NCBI GenBank assembly: GCA_035610365.1
Contig: CM069432.1
Location: 163,926,035-163,990,034, forward strand
Length of the DNA: 64,000 nt
Source of the DNA: Aquatica leii
Taxonomy: Eukaryota > Arthropoda > Insecta > Coleoptera > Lampyridae
Reading direction: 5' to 3'
The translations under genes were made by a program, and so were the position numbers. The stretch's first letter is position 1. Each line of letters begins with the position of its first letter. The notes below the pieces were generated by a model. It did not search any database and was not told the DNA's origin. It saw nothing but the letters and a program-made list of their open reading frames with translations. Positions 35,151 to 47,672 of this stretch are shown here, one piece after another.

Positions 35151-35384
35151 CTCTTACGGTTTTATTAACGTATAAACACACAAACAATAAATTAGAGCAA
35201 TGAGTCTTATTCAAATTATAACCAAGGTCGGGGTATTCTAATCGTACACTAATATTTACAATGCTAATTTGACGTAATTTTAAATTAAATTTGGGATATA
35301 ATTTGGACGCCACAATATTTTTTATATTAAATTTATAACGGTTAAATATTGAAACCAAAAAAACAAACAAACAGTCTTAAAACG

Positions 35385-36400
35385 AATACTTAAGTTATTT
35401 GCATACGTGTTATTGAAGGTTAGGTTATATCACTTGCTGCAGTTCGTAATTTCAGCGCGATGGGTGTGGTCATCACGTGACCTAATTGAATTACGCGTTT
35501 CTCATCTGATTCATGCAACATTACGAAATTCTTGAAATGCTTAATTAACTTCCATATTTTCCGTATTTATCCTGATTTGATCTAATATCCGTACAGATAC
35601 AATAACCAGAACATCGTAAACAAACGTAACGTATGATAATTTTCATTCGAAACATCCAAATCAAATTCCATCAGACGTAACCATGAATAATTATCGATTT
35701 TTACACATGAAAATCATAATTCATAACGGAAATTCTTCGTAAAAGCGACGTTGTGACTAACATCAAACGTGCTGCGTAAACCATATCGTAATATCACATT
35801 TCATACTTCAAAATCGTAAAAAGGCGTACGTATCCAAACCAAATTTTCGTAACCATAAACGAATTCATACGTACACAAATCGAAAAGCATCGAATAAATC
35901 AGAAACGTAGTCGTATATCGTAACCCATAGTAAAAAAAAAAACTAAAACGCAAAATCCAAAGGTTACACACCACGTGTACAAAACTAAGAAATCACTTAC
36001 CCCTTTTAGATTACGGGTTTCTCAAACAAACGAGAGCGTAAATTAAACAGACAAAAGCGGATATTATTACATACGACGAACGCAGAATTCCACCGTACAA
36101 ATTTAACATGTGGACATTTTCTGCACGCTGTGCAGGACGAACACGTCCTCACGCGGTGACAAAGGTACCCAAGATGGCTGTATGACTTAAGAAGAAGAAC
36201 TCATAACACATGTGCAGTGCGTCAAATGCATTGCGCAAAAGAATTTATATAAACAGTGAGCACAAAAATGTTAATTAAAATCAGACGTACTCAATCGAAA
36301 AAATGTGCACGTTACAAATGCTGCCATAAAATTTTTTCAATGTATAAGCTCGACTTTCCCAGCTGCAGGTATCACTTCTGGGTACTCTAAATGATAAACT
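35385..36400. other. CpG-richer block separating two transposon ORF halves
   Basis: Unlike its surroundings, this kilobase is rich in ACGTA/TCGTAA-type words and CpG (for example 35,600-35,940 and 36,100-36,170) and contains no long frame. It lies between the two halves of a transposon ORF, so it may be an insertion. No inverted ends or duplication were identified. Confidence 0.35.
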
Positions 36401-36444
36401 AAAATGTCTGGAGTATACGTTTAAGTAAGAACATTTTTTACAAT

Positions 36445-37101
36445 TTAATTTTGAGGTTTGTTATGTTGTTTGCATTTTTTCATATATAATTCGTACGTTT
36501 TGGAGATGTTAAGAATTGGTGACGAATACTTTTTATAAGAGTTTTTGTGTCTTAAATAATGCGATTCTTTTGCAGGAAATAAACAATTGTGGTTTTTGAT
36601 AGAGGATATTATTTTGCTAAAAATTTTGTGTGGCCTAATCCTATATGCTTTTGTCCTATAGTCAAGAAGAAGACTGTGCATCTTTGAGTTTCACATATCC
36701 GAATGCTACCAAACAATAAGGCATTTTTGCGTTGACGTCTAATTTATAAAAGATGTTAAAAATTTGCTTTTTATTTGTAGTATTAATTTTTTCACCACAA
36801 TTGAACCTGTAGTTTTTGTTACACTAAATTGCTGATCTAGGAGTCATACCAGCCATATCTTTTCCTTCATATGAGACAGGTGCTTTTCCTCTTTCCAACT
36901 TTTTTTTTCATTTGGTTTTCTGTTCTGATTTTTTTTTAATAATCTTAGTTTGGGAATAAATTTTTTTTCGATAACTTTTGTTCTTGTGCATTTTGACTGG
37001 AGTATCTTCTGCAGTAATGTGGAAAACATTATTATTATTTTTGTCTTGATTGTTGTTAATAACACTTTTTTGTAAGCATTAGTCTGCAATAAGCATTTCA
37101 C
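36445..37101 (-). pseudogene. N-terminal piece of an uncharacterised transposon reading frame
   Basis: Minus strand. RKPNEKKSWKEEKHLSHMK (36,940-36,880) is followed after a frame break by YRFNCGEKINTTNKKQIFN and FYKLD (36,815-36,735), then FPAKESHYLRHKNSYKKYSS and LNISKTYELYMKKC (36,590-36,460). This order matches a common insect transposon ORF with NWK-rich, CSEKI-type and KSHYSR...LSPDLN blocks. I know no assigned function for the family. The break and the missing middle make it a pseudogene. Confidence 0.5.
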
Positions 37102-37856
37102 TTCTGTATCGTATTTCTAATACTCCACCAACTTTCGATTTCTTTTAGAATTTAGTATCACATTCAACCGAAGTCGTCTAAAAAAATACAGCGTTCAAAC
37201 ACGAGTAGTGTCTAAAGCTTTAGTGTAATATAAAATTTGATGGAATAACGGTCTTTACTATATTTTATATGTTATAGATTAGTAAATCCTATCAAAAAAA
37301 TATTCATAGAAAAAAATTTCAACACAAGATAATTCAAAAAAACACAAATAATTATTTCGAGTTAAAAATATTGGTAATAATATTATTCTGTTTATTATAA
37401 CATTATAATAACTTAAATTAATAATACTATTACGTTTTAAGAAATGATATCATTTGGTAGTTTTGCATATAAATACTACCTAAAATGCAAAACTTGTTTA
37501 TCTTTTTGATAAATTAAATCAACTTGTGTTTCTGTGTTTTTTAGGTTATGAAACACTTTGATTGTAGATTTTTCCTAATTTCCATCTCTATGTATCTGAT
37601 GTGTTTTTAGTATCATCAACTCTCTTCTTGAGGGTAACATATAATATTATTAATGTTATAAACAATTTTAATTACAATATTTTGGCTATAAACACACAAC
37701 TCAAAACACGCGTCACAAAGTTTTCTTCTAATACTGTAGTGGAAAAAGGTGTTACGTGTTTGCACGACCTAAAGGTTACGTTCGACTTTGAAATAAATGA
37801 AGGTAATATATGCAATGACACTATAATCCATTATTAGTGTACATACAATCCCTGTA

Positions 37857-40800
37857 CAGCCATAGTCATTGGAAATGTCCCTAAAATGAACATTACCGCA
37901 TTTTCAGTCACATTCTAATATTATTACCAGTATTTATACTAGTAAATATACCTTGAGGTTATGTTCTTTTGTCTTGTAAATAACAAAGGGATTACCATTA
38001 CTAAATTTTACATGTATTTTTCAAACCATAAGAAAATAGTATTACTTTTATGACCGTATTTATATTTTTATGCGAATAAAAAAACATACATTTCTTTTTA
38101 TAATTTTAGATACATACTTATTGATAGTAAAATTTTGAACGTATAAAATTAAGGTAAATTGTAAATAATAATCTAATAACTGATTTTATAAAAACAATTT
38201 TACTATTAATATTTCGCTGTATGTGCAAAATTATTTATATAAATAAAGTGAAACTTTTATACTTTAATTTCGTTTAAATATAAATAATATTATCAAACAG
38301 AATTTTCCGGTGTAAGAATAAATATTTGTGCCAATATAATGTAATTTATTTAAATTTTTGTTTACATAGTCACATTCTTTTTTTTTGTTTATGCGGTTAA
38401 ATACTTCACTTATTAATGAGTATCATAATTACATTTTCGTATTCATTAATATTATTTTTATTTTAATAATAATTATTTAGGTATCACTCACTTTTGCGTT
38501 AATAAAATGTTAATAAATAAGCATACGTTTATAATTACAGTTCCTGCTGTAGTTTATTTTAATAATATAATTAAATAAAAAAACATATTATCATATAAAA
38601 AACAATAACAATACAAAAGTTGTATAGAAATAATTAATACTTTGTGTAATAACCATTATTTTGTACGCATGCTTCTAATCTAGACTGCATAGAGTTTACT
38701 AAACTTTCACATAACTGTGATCCCCGAAAACGTTCCCAAACTAATTGTGAATGTTGGATAATATCTTTAGGTGTTTTAAATTGAATATCACTATCCCAGT
38801 TTCTGATCATTGAACCCCACATATTTTCAATTGGGTTCAAAACTAGTGATCTTGCTGGGCATTCAATTATTTCAACATCGTTTTGATCTTCAATCCAGTC
38901 CCTAACAATTCGTGCTGTATGAATAGGAGAATTATCTTGTGGAAATATTCTTCTCAGAGAAGGTATCAAGATATTATCTAAAATATTCAGGTATGGCTCT
39001 GAAGTAAATCGAGGTGGTGTCACTTGCACTAACTTTCCTGGACCCGCTTGATATATCTATCCCAGCACTCCAGCTGTCACTCTACCACTTTGCCTATTGG
39101 GCAAAATATGTTCTATATTGTAACGAGTGTTTTGTGGTCTCCACACTGTAGTTGGACATTGATCAGTGCTAGAAAACACTTTTTCATCTGTAAAGATAAC
39201 AGTACTCCAATCCAAATTTAAATATTAGCGACAAAAGCGCAACCGAGCTGCAGCATGACGCTCTGTAATGTTAGGTTTACTTGCCGGTTTTCTACAATGT
39301 AAATTTGATTCGTGTAAACGTCTTTGAATGGTGGAAACATAGCAATTATTATTCAGTGTTTCCTTTATTTTTTGGCAAGTTGTAAAAGGATTTTGTAACG
39401 TATAGCCGAGTATGTCTGCATCTTCTTGCCGAGAAGTAATTCTAGGCTTAGGTGGTCTGTTGCTTACAAGTGGCCTATTACCAACTTCCTGACTTTTAGT
39501 AATCCATTGCCGGATTTGTTTAATCTACAAACTGTTAAGTTCTTAGTATTAGATTACATTTATCATTAGTACTATATTAAAAGCCATCATACATTATATA
39601 TGTATTTAAAAATTTGACGTCAATTTAATAGATTCCAATATATTATAAAATAGAATTGTTAGTGCTCTTATATTAGTACATGCTGACTGTGTTGCAATAC
39701 AATGTAAAAAATATACTTTAGAAAAATGCTTACCGATAATGTTGTGATATTGTTCGAGGTGACATTCCTGCTTGTGCCATTCCAACAATACTTCCTCTTA
39801 ATTCTAAGGTAGAATCCATTTGTCTTAACCTTCGAGGCATATTTACAAAATATTATAATCACATAAACAATGATGTTACCACTAGGAACTCCCAATTTAT
39901 ATTACAGTTTTGTAAATAAAAAATTTATATTTATACGACAAAAGGCCATAACCTGATGATATATTTACAAAAGGTAATTATGAAACTAATTAAGTAAGGT
40001 ATTTATTAATCCGCTTAATCCTCAGATGCATATCCGGTAGAATTGTTTATTAATTTGCACAAAAACAGTTGTGGTTTCATAAAACACTTGTTTTAGAGTA
40101 ATGGGTTGAAGAAGCAAATATACAATTTAATAATGGTATTTTATACTTTTATACTTTTTGTATTTATACGACAAACAAAAAGCCATAACCTTAAGGTATA
40201 TTTATAGATGTAAATACGATCAGTACTAATAAATGTCTTTAAAATGAGTATTACCGCACTTTCATTGACCACATATCATTAATAAGTGAGGTATTTGTTA
40301 ATTCGCTTAACTCTAGGATGCATATCCGGTACAATACCTACTTTTACATAAACCGGACCAATATTCAAATTAAGAAATTGAAAAAATAAACAGTTATTTT
40401 ATAACAAAAAACAAGTATCGTTGTTACTTATTAATTATTATATAAAAAAAATGGTTTATAAATTATAGTAACAAACGCTGCATATTCTTATAAGTTATAA
40501 CCAAACATTACTCCGGGTCTGATAAGCCAGGTTTACACATTGTACAATGTACATACAAAAATAATGTGACTATCAGAACACACATTTCAATAAATTACAT
40601 TAATAGTTAAAGTTTAGACGTAAATACTTTTTAAATAATTTTGCAAATATAATATCGGCACTTTTATTCAAAACATTTATTAGACGTCTTTCAAGATCTC
40701 GTGAACTGTGGCGCTGTAGTCTGTATATATCAAACTATTGTTATTATCCGTCTTACAAACATTCGGCGGTACATTTTTCTAACCTATCTTTGCTTTTATC

Positions 40801-41366
40801 GTTCTATTTGGTGTTAATAAGTCTTTAAGTTTTATTATTATAAGTGAATTAATTTTTATTTAATAAATAAATATCTGATTGTTTTTAATTTTTATTGACA
40901 GTGCCTTTTAAATAGACTAACGTTTTTGGAATTCAGATAGACTTGTCAAATTTTTGACTTTTAGTATATTAATTCCGATTTTCGACTCAAGGTCACAGTT
41001 CACGAAATAATGAAATGCCTCTACCTAAAAGTTTGACGATATAGTATGTATAGGACATACTAATATGTTAATAAATTGTTATTTAAAATTAGAAAAGTGT
41101 TTGTTTTTTAATTCACACAAAAAATATAAAGAAAATTTTGGTTTTATAAAACGTTTATTTGAGAGTAATATTTAAAAGTCTTTTCGTATGATTTGAGATA
41201 TACAAACAAAATTAAGTAATGGTAATCACCTTTTTGTATTTATACGACAAAGAAAAATCCATAACCTTAGGATATATTTACAGGTATAAATACGATTAAT
41301 ACTATTAGAATGTGACTGAACGTGCGGTATTGCTCATTTTCGGGACATTTCCAATGACTATGGCTG
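37857..41366 (-). mobile_element. Tc1/mariner-superfamily element with long inverted ends
   Basis: The ends CAGCCATAGTCATTGGAAAT (from 37857) and its inverse (to 41366) are each bordered by TA, the Tc1/mariner target. Similarity of the arms extends at least 130 bp (CCTAAAATGA-ACATTACCGC, then CAGTCACATTCTAATA, then GTAAATAT) with modest divergence. The minus-strand transposase lies at 38,634-39,840. Extra partial copies of the end sequence occur inside, at 39,925-40,045 and 40,160-40,340. Confidence 0.8.
38634..39840 (-). pseudogene. Tc1-like transposase, DD35E by my count
   Basis: Exon 1, 39840-39734, begins MPRRLRQMDSTLELRG and ends AQAGMSPRTISQHYR at a GT donor. Exon 2 starts near 39,524 with IKQIRQWITKSQEVG, followed by RITSRQEDADILGYTL and the rest of the DNA-binding region. 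The catalytic residues are D in VIFTDEKVFS (~39,190), D in FPQDNSPIHTA and E in LVLNPIENMWG, with 35 residues between the last two. Two stops (after RFCR and before IYQAG) interrupt exon 2, and the exon join is not cleanly in frame. The last 131 codons are intact. It would have moved the element bounded by 37857-41366. Confidence 0.85.
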
Positions 41367-41369
41367 TAC

Positions 41370-44300
41370 ATAACAACTACATTTATCAGTATTGTCGACA
41401 GCTCTAAAATATACGTTCATAAAGAATAACCTATGATAGAAGATGTTCATACCACTTTGTTTTATTATAAATTTCAAAACATGTCACATAACACCTTTAT
41501 CTACTTGCATCATTAATTGATAAAAAGCTATTTTAATTTTTATTTCTAGACTTCCTTTCTTCTACTCACCGATTTAGTTATAAGTATACTCAACCATTAT
41601 TTGAGAATAATTAAAAAATAAATAATCGTTATCTTGGCACGGCTAGTAGTTATAGCAATCTTAATTACTGTAATTTTTGTCATTATTCGACATTACATAA
41701 AATAATCAATGTCACTTGAGATCAACAAAAACATTAAAAATTAATAATTGTACAATTTCAAATATTACACACGAAGTATCTAAATTAGGATAATTACATA
41801 GTAAATTTTTTTTTTAAAATAACAAATCAACATTACGTAATATTGGTCTTTTGGAAGATACATTAAGAAAGAAAATCAGTAAAAGGCACCGTTAAGAACG
41901 TTTGCATATGTTATAAAATAAACGTTGTTGACCCTTCTTATTTACATGTAAACTTTAATAACAATAAACAAACCTTAATAATATAAGGTTTCTGTTTAAA
42001 TTAAAATTCATTGTTCATGATTCAATCTAAACAAAAATTTACAGTGTTTTTTACACTTATGGCAGTTTCAAAGTTTGTGAAATTTATACTACAGTGCTTA
42101 CAATATCTTGTTCGATTTTTTTATATATTTAAAAACTCATTTATAATTTTATTTACTAAAAATATTTCCAATTAAAAATAACAAAAGGTTCCGAATTTGT
42201 AATTACATTAAAATTTAATCAGTAAATTAAGTTAAAGATTCTGTTGATTCTATTGATGTAACATGTTGTGGTGAATTAGCATGTGAACAATTAGAGCAAG
42301 AACAATTCAAACCAACATCAATTTAATGTATAGAATTATCTGCTCAAACGAATCTATTAGCTTTACAGACGAAAACAAATCCTCTTATGAAGAATTTGAG
42401 AACAAATATTTTCAATTAATTTTACAAGCGTCTCTTGAATTAAAGAACAAACAGAGAAATATCGTAACTTTGCCTAGTAGTTTATTCAGTAATCTGTTCT
42501 TTTAGAACAATCTATTTTAATTTAGTTTTACAACATTTGGTAAGCATTTTTAGGTTAAAACTGTTTCTATTTAATTTACAAAATTTTATTTATTGTATTT
42601 GTACGAAACCAGTAATAATTATTAATTAAAGTAATGTTTTGCATTACAGATTTAATCTATAATAATCAGAACCGGAAAAGTTCTTTGTTCCGAAGCACAA
42701 AACATTATTCCTAATGTCATTGATTTCTTCGATAAATAACAAGTAACTTGTCAATATTAATATATCAAATTGAAAGCGATCCTGAACTTCCTGCTGCTGC
42801 AACAAGGAAATCCATACATTTTTTAAAACTTGGATTTTATTACAACAAATGCTATAATACATCTGAAACTAATTTAATTAAATCCATATGAATTCTCGTA
42901 AAAAAAAGTTGTATTTAATAACATTGCACAAAGAGGTTTTGACATTAAAAACTCAGTTTGAAATACATTTTCTGATTTAACAAATAAAGATTGGAAAAGG
43001 CAGTGTAAGCATATGTTACATCTTTATGAAGTAATGTAGAAGTCAGATTTAGTTTATAAGATTGTGGAAAATTTGACATTTACGGTGAATAATGGTGATT
43101 CGTATGAGCGGAAAACTAAAAAAAGTGTATCTTTAGATAACCATGATTAATCAAATATCTACTTTTGTCATATTGTATTTCATTAAATAGATAAAAGATA
43201 CATACAATGTGTTGTATTTTGTATCGAGATGAGTATGCTTTACTTCACCCATGCAAATTATAAATAACGTGTGGTTTTTAAAACACATTATTTTGATAAG
43301 CATGTTATATCGCTAACAAAAATGTTGGTACTACATTTGCTGCGCAAAAAATGATTGACATTTTCAATTTCACGTGGATCGAGTTTTAGTCGTGGTTATC
43401 ATAATTGAGATTAATTAATGATTAAATTAAAGCAAGATATTTATACAGTGATCATGAATGTTCATACAATTACGTCTTTTTAACCGCAGGTTATGCAACT
43501 AATTATACATTAGCGTATTAGTCATTTGGGTTGCTTTACATTGTCTAACTTAATATGGCGGAGTATTAAAAACATTTTACTTACTAAATGCAAATTAAAA
43601 AAAATTACCTAAAATGATATTTATTTTAAGTTTAATCTATTTGGTACTATCCGTCACAAACGACAAAGAAGTGTAAGTTATACACACTTACATTTTTATG
43701 CTTCGCTTTGTTTTCAAATGTAAAAAAACATTCTTTAGTAGTAAAGCTACAGAAAACATGTTTTACTTAAATTTTGTAAACGATTCTAATTACTACAAAA
43801 CGAAATTTAAAAAAATGAATATATTTAACAACTGATTATACTTCATGCATATCAAGATGAAATTTGAGAAACTAGTGTGATATCTACAAAATTCCATTTC
43901 AAAAGACTTTTTATTTAAATTATAAAGAATTTATAAAAGTTTTAAGTTAAATAAAGTGTATCTTGTACTTATCTTTCAAAGTTTGTAGCCCGCAACTCAG
44001 GTGTTTTAGTTCGGAGGCTAGGCGTGAATTTATTGTTCTTAATAAGTAACGAGAGAAAAAAAAAACAATGTTGTAGAATTAACGTAATGTATAATTTCAA
44101 TGATGTATGAATAATAAAAATCGTATTAAATCTCACTATCATTGTTTTTACTAACTGTTAGCAAGTGCAATAATAACATAAACTAATAAGGGAAAAAACT
44201 ACAAAACTATTAATACTTATACCTAAAACTTAGCTTTCGTGTATATGCAGCTTATGAAGGACAATAAAAGCGGAAGCGACGATAACCGTGGCAGCGCCGT

Positions 44301-45630
44301 AATCAAATGTGCCCAAAGGAAAAAAAACCCTAAAATATATATAACTCGAAGCAACATATGCATACTAAAAACATTACTTTTGATCTTAGTAGGCTTGTAG
44401 TAAAAATGTGACAAAATTTAATATAATGATAAATGTGCTTAATTATTGAATTATACCAAGCACCTAGTGTCATTTGGATACAAAATGGACGATAATTTGT
44501 CGATAAGTTGCCACATGTTCTAAAAAGCAAATATTCGTAATGATAAAGACGGTACTTTTCAATTACATACCTATAATGTAAAAAAGAGGATATATAAGTT
44601 ATAGAATAGCTTCTGAAGAATTTTTAATATCCGCCGAAGCGTGATGGTGTTCTAAATGAAGCTAAAACGACTCGATAATTCGAATTAAGCGATCATAAAT
44701 ACGCAGAATGCGAAAGAATTGAGCACTTAGATCTTTGATAACCATACGATCTACTATACTCAAAGAAGACTGTCTTTATCACAAGTTCTGCGATATCACA
44801 GGTGTCAGATAAAATTTTAGTGACGTTTAAACCGGAAATAATTCCACTTCAATTTTTGAAAATGCAACAACTTAACACTTACACTAAATTACCTTTTATT
44901 TTAATAAGTAAATTTTATTAAAACAACCTTAGTTCGATTATATAAAATTTAAAAAAAACACGTTATAAGTTCAAAATATAACATTGTAAACCTCTATGCG
45001 TTTGGCTAAAATTTAATTATTGATCTATAAATAATAATTGATTGACAATATACCAATTAGCTTAACGCCTGACACAAAGTTTTTGGAAGCTTAGAACATC
45101 AAAACAGTTCTAAAATCAATGTCAAATAAAATTACCAAAGCTATTATAGTTAACAGTACTATTTTTCGTCACAATTAATTTGTTTAAGCCGTGCATTACA
45201 AAAAAATGGCCGGAATACGAGCAAAAACATGACAAAGTTATTATTCTGCATGCTCGGTTTCATGTTGAAAGTCGAAATCGAAATTTAGATCGCCTTAAAG
45301 CGCAAGACTTTTTTTTGAGATGAAATTCGAAATTTGCCTAAGAAGAAAAATTAATAGTCAGCTACTATCAAGTTATTTAATTCCCGATACAAGTTTGTTT
45401 TTTGCAAATATTTACTTTTAAAATTTTTTATCTTATTTTTTTTTTGTAAATTTTTTTAAATTATTTTGTTTGATCTTGAAGCAATATTTCTTTGTGCGGA
45501 CTGTATACTATAAAGGGTTTGCCATTACTCCAGCCTTGGTTTCTAGTGCTTTTGTATAAATATCAGCATAAAATGTTTAGTACTTTACTCATTTCTATTA
45601 AAAATATGCATGTTTAAAAATATTTTTGTT
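41370..45630. other. Intergenic, nothing recognised
   Basis: A 4.2 kb AT-rich stretch. Short frames at 42644-42862 and 44223-44530 are low complexity and lack family signatures. No inverted repeats, RNA genes or exons could be supported. Confidence 0.4.
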
Positions 45631-45634
45631 TATA

Positions 45635-47672
45635 CAGGGTGTTTAGTTTTCCCTAGGCAGCATAAAGTTACTTTTTTTAAGTAGTAACCTATCATTTTTT
45701 TAATGCTGTTTGATAAAGGCTAAGTTTAGATGAAAAATACTTTTAAAATATTTTAATTTCTTGCTGCGTTATCCTTTTAGAGCAATATGTTTAAAAATGC
45801 AGCATAAAAAAAATGGTCACAAAACTGGCTTTTTTTTGGAAATTTTGGAATTTGTTATTGTAAATTTGTTGATGAAAGTCAGAAGTACTTAAATAGTCTA
45901 AAAGGTTTTTTTAATTTGCCATACTTATTTTGTATGAGAGCGCTAATTTTTAAATTTTTTACATTGTTGTTTTTTGTTTTTGTTGAGTTTCAGTCAACAA
46001 AAACAAAAAAAAAGTAACAAGTGTTCAAAATTTTGCCCATTTTCTTGTAGACGCGTTTCAAGTCTTTGTCGTAAAGATTTACGCACAGTTTGTAACATCT
46101 CGTGTGTGACGTTAGAAAATGCGGTTTTTATTTTGTTTTTCATTGCTTCTTCTGTAGTAGGCTCTTCTTAAAATACGTAACCTTTTAAGAACTTTCCATA
46201 AATAGAAATCCATGATCCGGAGCACTTGCCGGCTATGGCACAGGACTTCCTCAACCGATCCATTAATCTCTATATTGTTCGTTTAAATAATTACGCACAT
46301 TTCTAGCAAAATGACTAGGTGCACCATCATACTGATACCATATGGTTCTTCTTGTGCCTTCCGGAACATTTTTTAGTAACTGTGACAAAGAATTATTCAA
46401 ATAACCATCAAAGCAGTAAGAACTTATGATAAAATAATCCACAATTCCTCTATATACATTGACCGTCCATCTATGTTGATAATCTAAAACTCTTAAAATA
46501 TGAAGATTTACATTATCAAAGTAATAATAATTACGACGACTTAATCGGCTATTACTATGAAAGGTAGTTTCGTCGGTAAATAAAACAGTAGATATAAAGC
46601 CTGGCACCTCATTAAGTTTATCTAACATTTACACAGAGAAAGTTCTTCTCGAGCTAAAATTCCCTAGAGTCAACTTCTGATGCAGTTCAATGTGATAAGG
46701 GTGATATTTATGGCTTTTTAGTATCCTTCTCATTGAAGTAGCTTTAATTGTACCAAGTTCTTCACGAATTTGTTTGGTGTTAGCATTTGGATTTTCAACT
46801 ACAGCTTGCAAAACTATAAATTCTGCTTTTTCTGTTTTGACAGTTTTTCTTTGAACAGGTCTTGTAGTTTACCGATCCTGTTTGTTTGAATCGAACCAAT
46901 AATGTTTGTAATGTATGGATCCTGGAGCACGGCAATTAGGATATCTTTGTTTATAAACACGAGAAATCAAAACATTTTTTTTCAAATTCACTCAAAATAA
47001 ATACTATGCTCACTAATTCGTTCTGTAAAAAATTCCTTTTTAACGAAAGTTATTGAATTAGAAAGTAGTAATAGGTAAATTTTTGTGACAACTAAATACA
47101 ATAAGTAACTTTTACTGGCTATTTGTTTTTGTTTAATTGAAGCAAAGCCTACTAGAATAAAGCTGCTTAATTAAAATAATGCTTGTTGTAATTTCCTTGA
47201 AAATGTATAAATATATCGATAACTGTAGATGAAAAAAGTAAATCTATAGAAAATTAAAAACTACGTTAGAAACAGTTAAACGAAATCGAGAGTATAGCAT
47301 GTTAAAAAGAATCTTTTAAACTATTTAAGCACTTTTGAATTTCATCTACGAATGTACAAAAACAAATTTCAAAAAACGCTAGTTTTGTGAACATTTCTTT
47401 CTGGTGCTGCGTTTTTAAAGAAATTGCTTTAAAATGGCAACGCCGCAATCCATTTAAACAATTTAAAAAGTGTTTTTCATCTAAATTAAACTTTCATCCA
47501 AACAGCATAAAAACTTTGATGGGTTGCTATTTTAAAAATCGAAAACTAAACGCCTTGTATAAACAAAAATATTTTTAAAACATTCAGCTTTTTAATAGAA
47601 ATGAGTACAGTACTAAACATTTTATGCTGACATTTATACAAAGGCACTAAAACCAGAGGCCGGCGAACCCTG
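45635..47672 (-). mobile_element. Mariner-like element with CAGGGT ends
   Basis: The left end is TA|CAGGGTGTTTAG (from 45635) and the right end GGCGAACCCTG|TA (to 47672), both bordered by TA. Further inside, GCAGCATAAA-type and CTGCGTT blocks are inverted between 45,655-45,810 and 47,400-47,530, extending the inverted repeat imperfectly. The minus-strand transposase is inside. The element is 2,038 bp. Confidence 0.75.
45960..46990 (-). pseudogene. Mariner-like (DUF4817-type) transposase, decayed
   Basis: The N-terminal helix-turn-helix region starts near 46,970 (LISRVYKQRYPNCRAPG), then VENPNANTKQIREELG and KSHKYHPYHIELHQ. The DDE core begins with D in VLFTDETTFHSNSRLSRR, then HRWTVNVYRGIVDYF, then D in IWYQYDGAPSHFARNVRNYL. 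Past a stop at 46263, homology resumes through WIG*GSPVP*PASAPD and degenerates by 45,960. The final catalytic residue region is damaged. Several stops and frameshifts show it is inactive. Confidence 0.85.
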
